A stretch of 64,000 nucleotides of DNA from Cristatella mucedo (Eukaryota; Bryozoa; Phylactolaemata; Cristatellidae). Below, in pieces: positions 1 through 11,505 of this stretch. The stretch is from NCBI GenBank assembly GCA_009760855.2, contig WPIO01000023.1:1303501-1367500 (forward strand). Reading direction: 5' to 3'. Each line of letters begins with the position of its first letter. The stretch's first letter is position 1. Under the pieces are notes generated by a model. The model was given only the letters and a program-made list of their open reading frames with translations, was not told the origin of the DNA and did no database searches. The translations under genes were made by a program, and so were the position numbers.

Positions 1-200
1 CATTAGGCAGAGTATCCTCGGGATTTTTACAGAGCAGCCGCATAATCAAGTGGCATGCAAGGTAGTGCATCCTTCGGCAATCTTTGATCACTCACTATCT
101 TGGAAGATCTGTGCCTCTCACCTGAAAAGTGTAGTGTCAAACATGATTTTTAAGTCAAAGCTCACCCCCATACTCTTTGGCCCCTGGATCTTATCCCAAG

Positions 201-265
201 AACATGGAGCTTGCATTTCACAATGCAGGTCGTGGGTTCGAGTCCTGCAGTGGGCAATTCTGTAG
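201..265 (+). repeat. SINE1 fragment (tRNA-derived, B-box part)
   Basis: A degraded copy of the tRNA-derived SINE family called SINE1 here. It keeps the segment around the Pol III B box (GGGTTCGAGTCCTGCAGTGG) that recurs in better copies at 13,984 and, reversed, at 39,030 and 63,378. The A-box half is not recognisable. Confidence 0.4.
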
Positions 266-431
266 TGTGAAATTATACATTGTCCGAAAATTATGTACTG
301 TCCACTGCCACCATAGAGGATTCCCCCAATTGCAAGCGAGCAAGATTTCTGCTAAGGTTCTCCTCCCTCTATACAAATGAGGCAGCTCAATCAGCCGATG
401 TTTACCTTTTACTTGATTCAACATAGCATTC

Positions 432-574
432 AGCTGGTGTGGCCCAGCAGTTAAGGTGCTTGCCCCAACCAAGGTCTGGCCGAGGTCGTGGGCTCAAGCC
501 CAGTGCCATGTGTGAATCGCCTGAATAGAGATTAATTTCTCTTGGGGCGCCATACAAACGAATTACATATATTC
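432..574 (+). repeat. SINE2 copy (tRNA-derived head, LINE-like tail)
   Basis: Full-length-looking copy of a second tRNA-derived SINE. An A-box-like TGGCCCAGCAG is followed by a B-box-like GGGCTCAAGCC, and then by a tail with the short hairpin AGAGATTAATTTCTCT and GGGGCGCCATACAAA. The tail resembles the 3' end of the LINE family called LINE A here, which suggests the SINE borrows that LINE's machinery. Sister copies lie at 27,300 and 57,768. Confidence 0.75.
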
Positions 575-689
575 AGAGCTTTGCTAGAAGTGTTAAATTA
601 GCTGCTAAGATTTTGACTAGAAACTTTGAGCCAGCCAAAGTATGCCCCCTAAAGTTCAAGCAGAGTCAGCGGCCTTGTAATCGGCAGTG

Positions 690-1815
690 GCAATTGAGTT
701 AATCATAAAAAGTTTGTATGCCACCCTCAGAGAACTAAATCTCTTCCTATGCACCGTGTGCTGCAACGGAGGCATGTCAGCATGGCTAGTGATGATATGC
801 ACATTGCCAGACTGCATAATCACTCAAAAGAAAACTCAAAAGGACCCAGCTTATGCTATGAGGAACAGGTGCTTTTGTAGAGCCTTTTAAAGGCTGTCAA
901 GTCAGGTGATGCCGTGACATCATTTGGGAGTGAGTTCAAAGCTTTGGGATCGCATGAACTAAAGGCACGGTCTCCAAAGGATTCGAGGCTGGTTAGAGGC
1001 GCAGCTATTCAACTTGAGTAAGAAGAGCAGGTGGTATTATGCCTAGCCTGATCGAGGAATAGTTCCAATAGGTAGGCTGAAGCCAGAGAATGAAGGAACC
1101 TAAAAGTGAGTGACAAAAGCTTGAAGTCGATTTGCTGCCTGACTGAGAGCCAGAGCAGGTATGTGAGAAGGGGTGTAATGAGGCAACTACAACATTCACG
1201 GCCGACAAGTCTGGCTTCAGGGTTTTACACCAACTGTTAGCTCCTGACTGCATAGGCTGGAAGACCTTCAAGCAGTGAGTTACTGAAGTCAGGACTGGAT
1301 TTCACAATTGCATGGACCAACTTGAATATGGCTTCGCTGTCCATGCAGGCCCGAATGTTTGCAATGTTATGTAGCTGGAAGTAGGCAGACCTGACTGTGT
1401 AGCTAAAGCGATCATCTAGTGAAAGGTCACTTTGGAACAGGACACATAGACTTCATGCAGTTGCTACAGGAGATATGCTGGCAGAGCCCATTTTAAGGGG
1501 TAGGTTTCCCAATTTCTGAGTCACACTAAGTTTTCCATAAATAGTAACTTGGTTTCATCGTCATTCAATTTGAGAAAGTTTGCAGCCATTTAAGTGCAAA
1601 TCTCAGCAATACATGCAGAAAGGGAGTTGATAGTTTGACATGCTTGAAAGCTGGGAGGGATAAAGGAACAAGGCCACATCATCGGCATAGAAATGAAAGC
1701 CTAGATTGTTCTTGACAATTATATAGGCAAAAGAGAGAGTGTAAATTGCGAAAGGAGGTGGACCGAGCAGAGAACCCTGTACTTTAAAGGCTCCTCGGAT
1801 GAAAAAGTTATGAAA
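690..1815 (-). mobile_element. LINE A fragment, 5'-truncated, degraded
   Basis: Read on the minus strand, this carries the same C-terminal reverse-transcriptase region and 3' UTR as the LINE A copy at 17,799-19,489. It includes a degraded segment around the RT active-site box near 1,690. The copy ends at its 3' hairpin near 700-720. Many frameshifts and stops show it is old and inactive. Confidence 0.7.
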
Positions 1816-2316
1816 TGCAAAAGAATAAGCTTCCTAAGTCAGAAAAAACACAACGAAGAGCCGTTGGAATACACGAAATGCATGAAATCGACAAGCAGAC
1901 TTCTCCATCATTATACAGCACGTGCATTTGACGAATAGTATTGCCACCACACTCAAAATAACCAAATCACGATTCTTCATTACCCGTACTGATGTCAGCT
2001 GTTATATATCACACACAGTTCATACAACATCAGCGGTGTGTGATTACATCTGTCATTTATCACAGGAATTGCAGTGTGGACATCATCAGCAGTAGGATTT
2101 ACAGCATAGCAAAGTAGCTTGATCAGCAACAGAGCACCAGACCATCACAGCAGTAGTTTACACAGTAGCAGACTCAAAGCTATGCAATGGCACAATGGCA
2201 ATAACCTCACACGACGAACAAGCACTTCATTCATCTTGTCATGGCTAAGGTATCGCATCGGTATATCAAAAGCAGGCTGTTCCATACTCTCTAGTAAAAT
2301 AGTAAACTGGCTTTCT
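1816..2316. other. No gene recognised
   Basis: Host DNA without convincing coding signal. Repeated short stretches such as ACATCAGC and TCATCAGC occur near 2,030-2,090, but no element boundaries are visible. Confidence 0.4.
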
Positions 2317-2359
2317 GTGTATGTATGTATGTATGTATGTATGTATGTATGTATGTATG

Positions 2360-2414
<55 letters not shown>
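2317..2414. repeat. Compound microsatellite (GTAT)n-(AT)n
   Basis: About 12 GTAT units run directly into about 25 AT units. Reading frames across this stretch are repeat artefacts. Confidence 0.97.
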
Positions 2415-2416
<2 letters not shown>

Positions 2417-3483
2417 TGTGCCTTATATCGAGCCTACCGATGTTAGCACAGAGCTTCAGTGATGGCCGGCACCTCTGATACTTAAGTCATCTTATAGCCA
2501 ATAAATCTCCTAAATTAAATGTAGTGAGTCATTCCTGCTGCCCTCATTAGTGTAACTAAATTTCTTCACCTTAGTACTCTCAGCATTACTTGTATCAGAC
2601 TGGTGGCTATCAGTTGACTCGAAGCAACTGATATCGACCAAAGAAAGGGCAAGTGAATGCCAACATAGTCAACACGAATGACTCAGCTTTAGCTGAGCTT
2701 CGGAAGTTTAATCTGCCGCTGGTAACCGCTAATAACACACTCACCAAACTGACTGACTGGCAAGATTCACTGTTAGCCACCGGGTGCATAACGGCAATGA
2801 GCAGAGCTAGCCTTGATCAAGAAGCATTAGAAGCAAAGTGCTAGCTTTATAAGTGCACGGATGAGCTAGGCCTCTCGGGCCGGTGCCAGCGCCCGGCCCA
2901 CAAGAGAGTTGCAACTGCTCAGCTCACGGGCTGAAATAGCAGTGGCTGACAAGGTTACATTAGAATGGCTAGTAACGGCAAAAATAGGGCTTATTCTTTC
3001 AGGTGAATGGTCATTCACCATGCGACAAATCCGTGGTTATCTGCACATTACGTTAAACCACGTAAAGCAATGGTTGAGAAACAACATGAAGTACGGTTGA
3101 TATGCATCAAGAAAAGAAGGGTCGGAAAGTGACTTTGCAGCCGATTTCGTAAAGAACTAAGAGCCAGCAGCTGAAGCTGATTATTAAGCACAAAGTAAGT
3201 CTAAATCAAAGGATGTGCGAAGCTGATAGAATTTTGTTGAGCATTCGATGTCGTAAACTGGTGAGAGTACTTACTTGAGAGCGGTGCAATATTGCATAAT
3301 CCTTGCTTAATATTAACAGTATTCTGCTTGCTAATATTCCCCATTTGTTCTACGAACTCTCGTCTCTACGTTACCGAAGCTTGACGCTTTCTTTAACAAA
3401 GGGTTTGGTCAAAACCACACACCCAGAGTAAGGTTTCTGGCAGGTCAGGGTACCCCCCCCGATGGTTTGCTGGACTCGCTACT
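2415..3483. other. No gene recognised
   Basis: Host DNA. A short open frame at 2,909-3,100 has a helix-turn-helix look but no confident match. A run of eight C residues lies near 3,451. No repeat boundary is visible. Confidence 0.35.
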
Positions 3484-3738
3484 TCCACTTGAGTATGTAG
3501 AAATCAGGTAGGAAGCAAGACTCTCGTATAAACCTCACTTCGCCGACATTTAGCGTACCAGTCAAGCTCGCTACCCTATATAAACATAGCGCTGGCAGGG
3601 CTAGGTTTAGTTGCCATGGTGACAGACCTCGATAGGGTAGGGTAAGGCAAGCTTGACCGGTACGCTAAATGTCGGCTAAGTGGGGTTTACACGAGTCTTG
3701 CTTGCTTGCTACCTGATTTCTACCTATTCGAGTGGAAC
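3484..3738. mobile_element. Foldback/MITE element with long inverted arms
   Basis: The left arm (from about 3,484, containing GACATTTAGCGTACC) is the imperfect reverse complement of the right arm (ending about 3,738, containing GGTACGCTAAATGTC). Each arm is about 110 bp around a centre near 3,610. The arms nearly meet, so the whole unit could fold into one hairpin. No coding capacity. It resembles a non-autonomous foldback DNA transposon. Confidence 0.75.
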
Positions 3739-4261
3739 ATATCGTTGATTTCGCCGGTCAAGTCGTACGCCATACCTGTCCGAGCGACGACTAAGGCGTG
3801 GCCTGAATGGCGCTTTTGATAGGTCGCTTGCTAAGTCTTGCCTAAGCCTCTTTTCTTGGCCAAAGAACTAGAACCGCTTTGGCTGCTGAGTCTTCGCTGA
3901 GTCTTCGTTGAGTCTTCGCTGAGTCTCCCTTAAGTCTTGGACCGCCCCACCGTGTTGGCGACGTATACAGCGAAGACTCGACTAAGCGTGAAGCAGGTCG
4001 GATGCAAGACTCGCTGTGTAAACCCAGCTTTAGCAGCCATCAGATAAAGACCGCAGGAACATTGGAGGTCGAACGAAAATTGTTCAGTATATCTGGCAAA
4101 TGATAGTTTCCATCAAATAGTGACATTCACGTGGCAACTCGGCATAGCAGCCAGAATAAGCGTGAGAAGAGCTCCAGTCTGTTTACAACCCAGAAGATCC
4201 GATCTCTTTCGCTAGCCGAAGGCAGCCGGGGTAGCAGCACGAAGTGTGGGGCAGCTGCTCG
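3739..4261. other. Low-copy sequence with short tandem GAGTCTTCGCT repeats
   Basis: Around 3,885-3,940 the unit GAGTCTTCGCT recurs about four times. A short echo of the foldback arm (GCAAGACTCGCTGTGTAAACC) lies near 4,012, so the foldback element may originally have been larger. No gene seen. Confidence 0.4.
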
Positions 4262-4312
4262 CCGCGAAACTTACCTAGTTACCTAAGTTACCTTACCTAA
4301 CTTACCTAGCGG
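4262..4312. repeat. Short tandem repeat of TTACCTAR units
   Basis: Five to six imperfect units of TTACCTA(A/G) occur in about 45 bp. Confidence 0.7.
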
Positions 4313-4621
4313 CATCGAGAACCCACGGAAACTCGATAATGCTGCCCCAAGCCTACCACAGGATTTTCGATCACGTACGCCAGAAAGCACGGCTTTATAT
4401 GAAAGCCGACTGAGCCGGTATTGCAGAGGACACTGTAGGGCACTAGTGGGCGGGGCGTACGGAAGCGTCTTGGCCGGCCTGCAGTTCAAGAACAGTCTCT
4501 GGCTCCTTGCCAAACTAGCAACCGGCTGCATTAGCCTACCGGTTGACCCTTTCGCTTACACACGTGACGACCACGAGATAAGGACTAGTGCTCGTGGGCG
4601 AGCGCATGTCGCACAAACGAC

Positions 4622-4701
<80 letters not shown>
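4622..4701. repeat. (CA)n microsatellite
   Basis: About 40 uninterrupted CA units. Reading frames crossing it on both strands are artefacts. Confidence 0.98.
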
Positions 4702-4704
<3 letters not shown>

Positions 4705-6642
4705 CAGACGTACGGGCAATCGTGGCACCATTGCAAGAGAGACCCTGCACATAAGAATGGGCAAGCAACAAAAGTGGGTAGTCCTCGTGAACAGGGAACA
4801 GGACAGAATCGCGAATAGCAAAAGTGGCGATCTGAGAGCGCCATTCCTACCTAGACATGCCTGCCTTGCTAGCACTGAGTTTTCGGCCCTTCGTGCCGTA
4901 GAGCTCCCTTGCGAGGTTCCTACTGCCTCCACGATCGCCGCCAAACGGCGGGTGTACCGAAAATGGCTCGAAGCTGAATGTCCGACAGCCGTTGGGCTAG
5001 CTCCTCCTGCAGCAGACTGGTGCCATCAAAAACAAGGTTCGCCGATCGCCTCAGTTAAGCTTGTGCAACCGAGGCTAGAAGACAAGAGCATACGAACTCG
5101 CTATACCAAGTTACCTTAACTCGCCAGAATCTTAGAATCATAGCCACACAATAGAGAGTCCTCTCTACACGAGGACAAACGCAGGCGAGCAAAAGTATGC
5201 CAGTTGCTACGTTGACCTCAGCAAAGCCTATCATCGTTTCGCAAGCGTAGTGCAAATGACTTCGACAGGCTAGGTTCGGTAGAGAAAAAGCGTTTGTTGC
5301 CACCAGTCTTCTCAAGGAACAAATGTACAGCTAGTGCACTGTCCTGTGGGAATCTGAGGATACGGGCTGAAAAGGTGCAGCAGATCAGCCTCGGTACGAA
5401 GGAGCAAAGCCTTTAGGTGGCCATAGAGGTCATAGTAAGAAGTTGGTGTGCACAGACTAATCTAACCGGTAGCTGCTGCAGCTCTTTAAAAAAAGGGGGC
5501 GTGCGATTTGAGGTACTGGATTTGGCAGTTGACAGCAGGGGACAAGCCAGGTCTGAGTTACAACTGCCTAGCCGAGAGACGAGGACGGTTAAGAAGATCT
5601 TCAACTAGCCGCTCCATATATGTACTTCAAATCTGGGGCAGAGATACAACATAGGGAATCTTCCATGAAAAACTTTAAACGCCAGGTAGGCGTCAAAGAG
5701 GCCACCCAAATAACGAGCACTACACGACGTTCTCACTATGGCTCTTCAAATGAAAAGCTCAAAGTGTAGCCATACATTAAGGAAAGAGTTGCTTTCGGTC
5801 GCCAATTGGTGTAAAGCAGTTCCAAAATCGTAACCTAAAGTTTGTATGACGTGAGTTGAGCGCATTGATAGAAAGAGGACACTTAAGGTTGAAACTCTAA
5901 GTGCAGCTGGGTGTCTCCAAGGTAGAAGCGATAGCCGCTTGTTCTAGCCGCATGTTCTGATTCTGAGTTAGATCATCGATAGCTTGTATGAATAAAGAGA
6001 AGCGAGGGAGCCGACAATAAAGGATTTTAGAACCTTGCGGCGAATCTGCAAGACCTTCTCACGATAAGGCCTGCATTCGATCGGACAGGTATGAATCGAA
6101 TCACGCCAGTCTGATCCGTCAAATCAACTGCTGTTCTCAATCCTTCGATAACAGCGTTGCCCTAGATTGCGTCAAAGTTGCCGACATTTCGAGCAGGAAC
6201 AAGCCAATGACTTTCCCATTCTCGCCGCCCCCAAACCTAGTCACAGGAAGAGCCACTTCAGTGGAACTGTGTCGCATGAACCCGTTCCCCCCACATGCCA
6301 TTCTTCTCTACGCATTAGGCCGTACGCTATTTGACGATGCTATTTTCGGGAGTTGCCGACAAAAACAGGAGACTGACTGAGCGATATGGAGCTGGGCCCC
6401 CTGAATTCAAATGCAGCTTCTTAGGTCTTGGTCTTTCGATGGTCGGTTTGTATGGCTGTGAAAAGAGCCTCTTCATCGACTGAAGCGTTGAACTCCTTGC
6501 TATGGCAACGAGCTCTCACGTTTTTTCGCGGATGAAAACAAGAATAAAGGTCTGCGCATGATGAAGTTTTCTCACCGACTCAATCGTTGTACCCACATCT
6601 CATACAAGTAAACAGTGAGATTTTCATTTCGGAAAAGCTTGT
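4702..6642. other. No gene recognised
   Basis: About 1.9 kb of host DNA. The longest frame (4,757-5,119) has no recognisable domain, no repeat structure and no clear splice context. Confidence 0.35.
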
Positions 6643-6828
6643 TTATAATAATAATAATAATATTGCACTTGATAAAGCGCCCTCAGAGAACTTAATCTCT
6701 TTCTAGGCGCTTTACATTTGCTGCAAAGTGATACGCAATAGAATAGTAAGTAAAATCATGCTTGAAAAACAAACAAAATGAATAACATGGTTAGGGGTTA
6801 CATGCACTGGGTCAGCATGCAAATACTC
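6643..6828 (-). mobile_element. LINE A 3'-end fragment
   Basis: Begins (on the minus strand, ends) with the (ATT)n tail and the LINE A 3' hairpin that pairs AGCGCC with GGCGCT. The 3' UTR follows for about 180 bp, with homology lost after 6,828. A very short, 5'-truncated insertion. Confidence 0.85.
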
Positions 6829-7967
6829 AGAAAGATCCCGCAGATAAAGGTAACGTCTTGCAGGCTCGATTTTGCATGCAATTCTGTCAATGAGGCAGGC
6901 AGCAAACTTTCTCGGCTCGAAGTGGCAAGGCAGTTCTTTGAATTTAGCGAGATCCATCTCAGAATCCGTCTTTCATGCAACAGTATTCTTTTCGGCGATG
7001 TTTGCGTTATACTCTTGAAGCTCCTTCGCAAATAGAGGATAAGTGAAGTGGAGAAATGAGGATAAGTTCAGTTTCGTCATTATAAAGCTATGATTGCTAG
7101 CTGTCATACACTACCTAACATTTAAAAGACAACAGTTTCTTAACAGCCACTTTGCCCGATGGACGCGTCGGATCAAGTCGAACGTACAAAGTTTCAAGTA
7201 GTAAGAGAACAAGACTGTCAGCAGGCCTATCGACTTAATTTTCAATATCTATGCAAATACACGTTTCTATAATTTTGAATGCGAACTCAGTGCCTAGTCA
7301 GAATTCGATCCAAAATGTACTGCTCGCAATCTAAACTTTAGTTAAAATTTTTGAGCTCGCCGTTAAATGGACCTCGCCTGTTTCTCAGAGAAGACGATCC
7401 CTGACTGCAGTTCGAGGAGCATATTTAGCAACCAGGGCATTCTAATTTTAATTTCGAAACACAGAGCGAGCCGATGCTATCTGTCCTGTGACTAAGTGTC
7501 AACAAAACATTACGCGTTGAGTGCAAGCTCTTATTGCAAAAATAGTTGAATATCAATAGAGTGATGCAGAAAGATCGCCTTCAAATTTAAAAAAATGTGA
7601 TCTACCGAATACCCAAGTGCCGCTTGAATAAACGTGGACAGTTTACAGTGAAAAATTAAATTTGAGTTACATTAGGAATGTTGTAGTCTGAAGACAGAAA
7701 GTCTGTGATCCAGTGAGCCACTTTATCCTTTCAATCGGCGAGCGATTGAATGTTTGAGCATTACTTAGCTTTCATTGTAAGTAAAGAAGTAGTAATTTCC
7801 ATATGCAGAGCGAACCAGTGCCCGCAAAGGTTGCAAATGGATAAGTACTTGGACCAGAATGCATGTGCTTGTAATATTCCATGCACGGTCTGCCAGCTTA
7901 AGGCACAAGACTAGTTAATTTTGTCATAACGACTAAGGCGGATGACTGCTTAAAAATTCCGCAATCG
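6829..7967. other. No gene recognised
   Basis: About 1.1 kb of AT-leaning host DNA. No domain, repeat unit or RNA gene was recognised. Confidence 0.35.
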
Positions 7968-8532
7968 TTGATAATAATAATAGTAATGCACTCGATAAAG
8001 CGCCCTCAGAGAACTCAATCTCTTTCTACGTGCTTTACATTTGCTGCAAAGGGAAATGCAATTGAATGGTGAGTAATATCATGCTTGATACACAAACAAC
8101 ATGAATAACATGGTTAGGGGTGACATGCACAGGGTCAGCATGCAAATGCGGTTAGTGGCACCATGCACAGTGTCAGCACGCATAAGCACATCAAGGACGA
8201 ATCGCAGGGACCCACTAAATGCTGTCCTAAATAGGTGTGTTTTAAGTTCTTTTTACATGTGGTCAAGTCTGGGGATGTTCTGACGCAAGTCGGGAGGCAG
8301 TTCCAGGCTTTGGGAGCATACGAACTAAATGCATGGTCTCCAAAGGATTTGAGGTTTGTACGAGGTATTGGTAAACTGTTGGATTCCGAAAAGCGGGTGG
8401 TACGCTACTTGGCCTGGTGGGGGAGTAGATCGGCTGGAGCCAAAGAATGAAGGGACCTAAAAGTGAGCGACAAAACCTTGAAGTCAATCTGTTGCTTGAC
8501 TGGGAGCCAGTGCAGGTCGGCGAGAAGTGGTT
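7968..8532 (-). mobile_element. LINE A fragment (RT C-terminus plus 3' UTR)
   Basis: Minus-strand copy running from the (ATT)n tail through the 3' hairpin and 3' UTR into the region downstream of the RT domain. Homology to the copies at 18,900-19,489 and 37,967 stops near 8,532. Confidence 0.85.
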
Positions 8533-8671
8533 GGCGCAGCTACACAGTCCGCTGGACCATAGTCGTTGATTAGTCGTCTGCTGCACCACAACTATGGCAG
8601 TTGCAGCCGGCTAGAAGTGAAAAACAAATCCTTCATCCGTTTGGGTTTTTAATGCACTCTGCCGAAAGTTA

Positions 8672-9228
8672 GCATAATAATAATAATAATAATGCATTTG
8701 ATACAGCGCCCTCTGAGAACTCAATTTTTTCTAGGCACTTTACATTTGTTGCAATGGTAGCACGATTGTATGGTTAGTGGTAGCATGCTCAATGACAAAA
8801 AGTGTAAAATGGTTAAGGGTGACATGCACAGAGTCAGCATGCAAATATGGGTAGTGGCAGCATGCAGAGCGACAGAACCCATAAGTACATAGAGGTTAAA
8901 TCGCATGGACCCACTAAATGCTGTGATAAATAGATGCGTGTTTAGTTTATTTTTAAATGCGGTTAAGTCAGAAGATGTCGTGACGCAAGTCGAAGTGAGT
9001 TCCAAGCTTTGGGAGCATACGAGCTAAAAGCACGGTCTCCAATGGATTTGAGGTTCGGGCGAGGTATAGGTAAACGATAAGATTCCGAAAAGCGAGTAGT
9101 ACGATGCTTAGCCTGGTAGACTAGTAGATCTGATAAGTAGGCTGGAGCCAAAGAATGAAGAGGACTAAATGTGAGTAACAGAATCTTGAAGTTGATGATT
9201 TGCCTGACTAGTAGTCAGTGGAGGTTAT
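8672..9228 (-). mobile_element. LINE A fragment (RT C-terminus plus 3' UTR)
   Basis: Another minus-strand 5'-truncated copy with its own (ATT)n tail at 8,673-8,692. It lies only 140 bp from the previous copy in the same orientation, but with its own tail, so the two are separate insertions. Confidence 0.85.
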
Positions 9229-9955
9229 TATAACAATTTATTTAAACGGAATGGTCTTGGTACAGCATTGGTGATTGTCGAAAAAGAAGGGAAAGGAAGG
9301 GATCATTTGTACACGTAGCTGCGACACGCATTCTCACAGTTAATTTCAAACACTGAACTGTTTGAAATTCACCTGACAATTAACTAAAATGGACTTTAAT
9401 TGGCGCCCGTGTCTTTTACCAGCTCATGCTTTCCCTTAACAACCGCCTTAATTAACGACCGGTGCTTCTGGTGCTTAAGCTTGGAAGCTGCGTCGGCTAG
9501 TTGGAAAGGTTGCAGAGTGATCCGGAACGACGCAATATCGTATTGCAACTTTCCCGTCGTCAGCGTTAAGCATGTACACACAGAATCTTCCAACGACTCC
9601 CAAAGGGAAGCTTACTAGAAGGGGCAAGGTCGGGAGCAAGGTCAGCCGACACTTGGGCCTGCCTCTCAAAGCAAAGTTGAGTTCTCCGTGATTTCCCCTA
9701 GTGCAAGATAGCGACAGCATAAATGCGTAGCATGAATACCCAGGACGTGAATAAAGACGCAGTAAACGACGCTAAGTAAACAATAACACAATCTTGTATA
9801 GCCTACATTGGGCATAGCAGACAAAGAATAAAAAAGAAGCCAAACGAAGGTAAAGGGAGGCTGAAAATGTTGCAAGAGATGCTGCATTTGAGAAATGAGA
9901 AATAGTGAGGTTTAGTCACACTGAGAGATCGAGCTGTAATCTTAATAAGCCTGGA
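9229..9955. other. No gene recognised
   Basis: Host DNA between two LINE families. Frames here overlap on both strands without any recognisable domain. Confidence 0.35.
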
Positions 9956-11505
9956 TTAGACACAGAGGTCCTTGCACACTATAGGCCAGTTTCCCTTCTT
10001 CCGTTCTTATCAAAGATTCTTGAAAAAAATTGTTGCTAAGCAGCTAGTTGAACATATTGAAAATAATGGAATGTCAGAAACATTTCAATCAGGGTTCAAG
10101 AGGCAGCACTCTACTGAAACTGCTCTCCTACGTGTTAACAATGACATTCTACGTGGCAACGACGACGGGAATGTCACTGCCCTAGCTCTGCTAGATCTGT
10201 CTGCTGCCTTCGACACCATTGATCACGAAGTTCTGCTTGAACGATTGAGAACAACGATCGGTCTGGCAGACGAAGCACTGGCGTGGTTTAAATCATACTT
10301 GTCTGATCGTGTTCAATCCGTGTCGTGTGGGGGTCAGGTCTCACACACGAGAAGGGTCACCTATGGAGTCCCTCAAGGGTCAGTACTCGGTCCCTTGCTG
10401 TTCTCCATTTATACACAACCTCTGGGAAAAGTGATTAAGGCCCATGGAATAGGATATCACTTCTATGCTGACGATACTCAGTTGTATTTGTCATTTAAAC
10501 CGTCTGAATCTGCTGCAGCAACTGAGAAATTGAATGCTTGCCTTGCCGATATTCGATCCTGGATGTCGAAAAACTTCCTGAAATTAAATGACGATAAAAC
10601 CGAACTGCTGCTCATAGGACACCCTAAACGTGTGGCTGGATTAAAAGGCTTTGCTGTTCTAATAGGTGATGCTATTGTGCGACCTTTACCACGTGCTCGT
10701 AATTTAGGTGTCATGTTCGACAGCTGCCTCGATTTCAAAAGCTTCATTCAGAAGACTGCCTCTACAGCTAGCCATCACATCCGATCCCTATCCAAGATTA
10801 AGAGCTGTCTCCCACAGTGGCTTGTAAAAAAAATTAACTAGCTCTTTAGTTCTGTCTCGGCTTGATTATTATAATTCCCTTTTGGCTGGGCTGCCAAAGA
10901 AAGCTATTATGCCACTACAGCGAACTATGAATATGGCTGCAAGGTGGTCTTCAAGTCCCAGCGGTTTGAGCACGTGTCTCCATTGCTGAAAGAGCTAGTA
11001 TGGTTGCCGGTTGAGCAAAGGATACAGAGCAAAGTTCTTACGCTGACCCACAAGGCCCGCCACGGCTTGGCTCCTTCGTACCTAACTGAACTGCTGCACC
11101 AGTTTCAGCCTGTTCGTGCCCTCAGGTCATGTGTGGACAATAAATTAGCTGTCCCACTCCTCCGCTTAAAGACAGTTGGCGACAGAAGCTTTAGCTCTGC
11201 AGGTCTTAGACTGTGGAACTCGCTTCCACAATTCTTACGCAACGACAACTACTCTCCTACTGCCGACTATGGCACATCCTTTTCAGCGGTCCTGAGCTGC
11301 TACTTCCATGCTTCTCACTAACTCAACTGCTCTCCTGACTCTTCTATGCTTCCCACTTTCTCTTTGTTGCGTGAGACGAAGTCTGTTGGCTACCGAATGC
11401 GTACCGAAAGCCGCTTAGGCTGTGAATGCGCTATACAAAACTCTCCTGCGTAACACCCACATGGTCTTTATGACTTTGCGGAGTTACAGACGGAGATACA
11501 TACAA
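9956..11505 (+). mobile_element. LINE B, 5'-truncated copy with reverse-transcriptase domain
   Basis: A non-LTR retrotransposon of a second family. The frame opening at 9,972 carries a long stretch of RT: the region around ALLDLSAAFDTIDH, the GVPQGSVLGPLLF box and the catalytic YHFYADDTQLYL box. The domain actually begins a little upstream (about 9,959, VLAHYRPVSLLPF). An extra A in a poly-A run near 10,027 shifts the frame. A second A-run slip near 10,830 cuts off the C-terminal region, which resumes at 10,944-11,321. No endonuclease domain is present. The 3' region (to about 11,505) lacks the ATT tail of LINE A and recurs at 58,735. Not active. Confidence 0.88.

Noticed and set aside
2909-3100. 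Helix-turn-helix-like frame (KVTLEWLVTAKIGL...)
   Set aside because: Short, no second domain, no element ends. A transposase fragment is possible but not supported.
4446-4944. Open frames with long His-Thr or Cys-Val runs on both strands
   Set aside because: They are translations of the (CA)n microsatellite.
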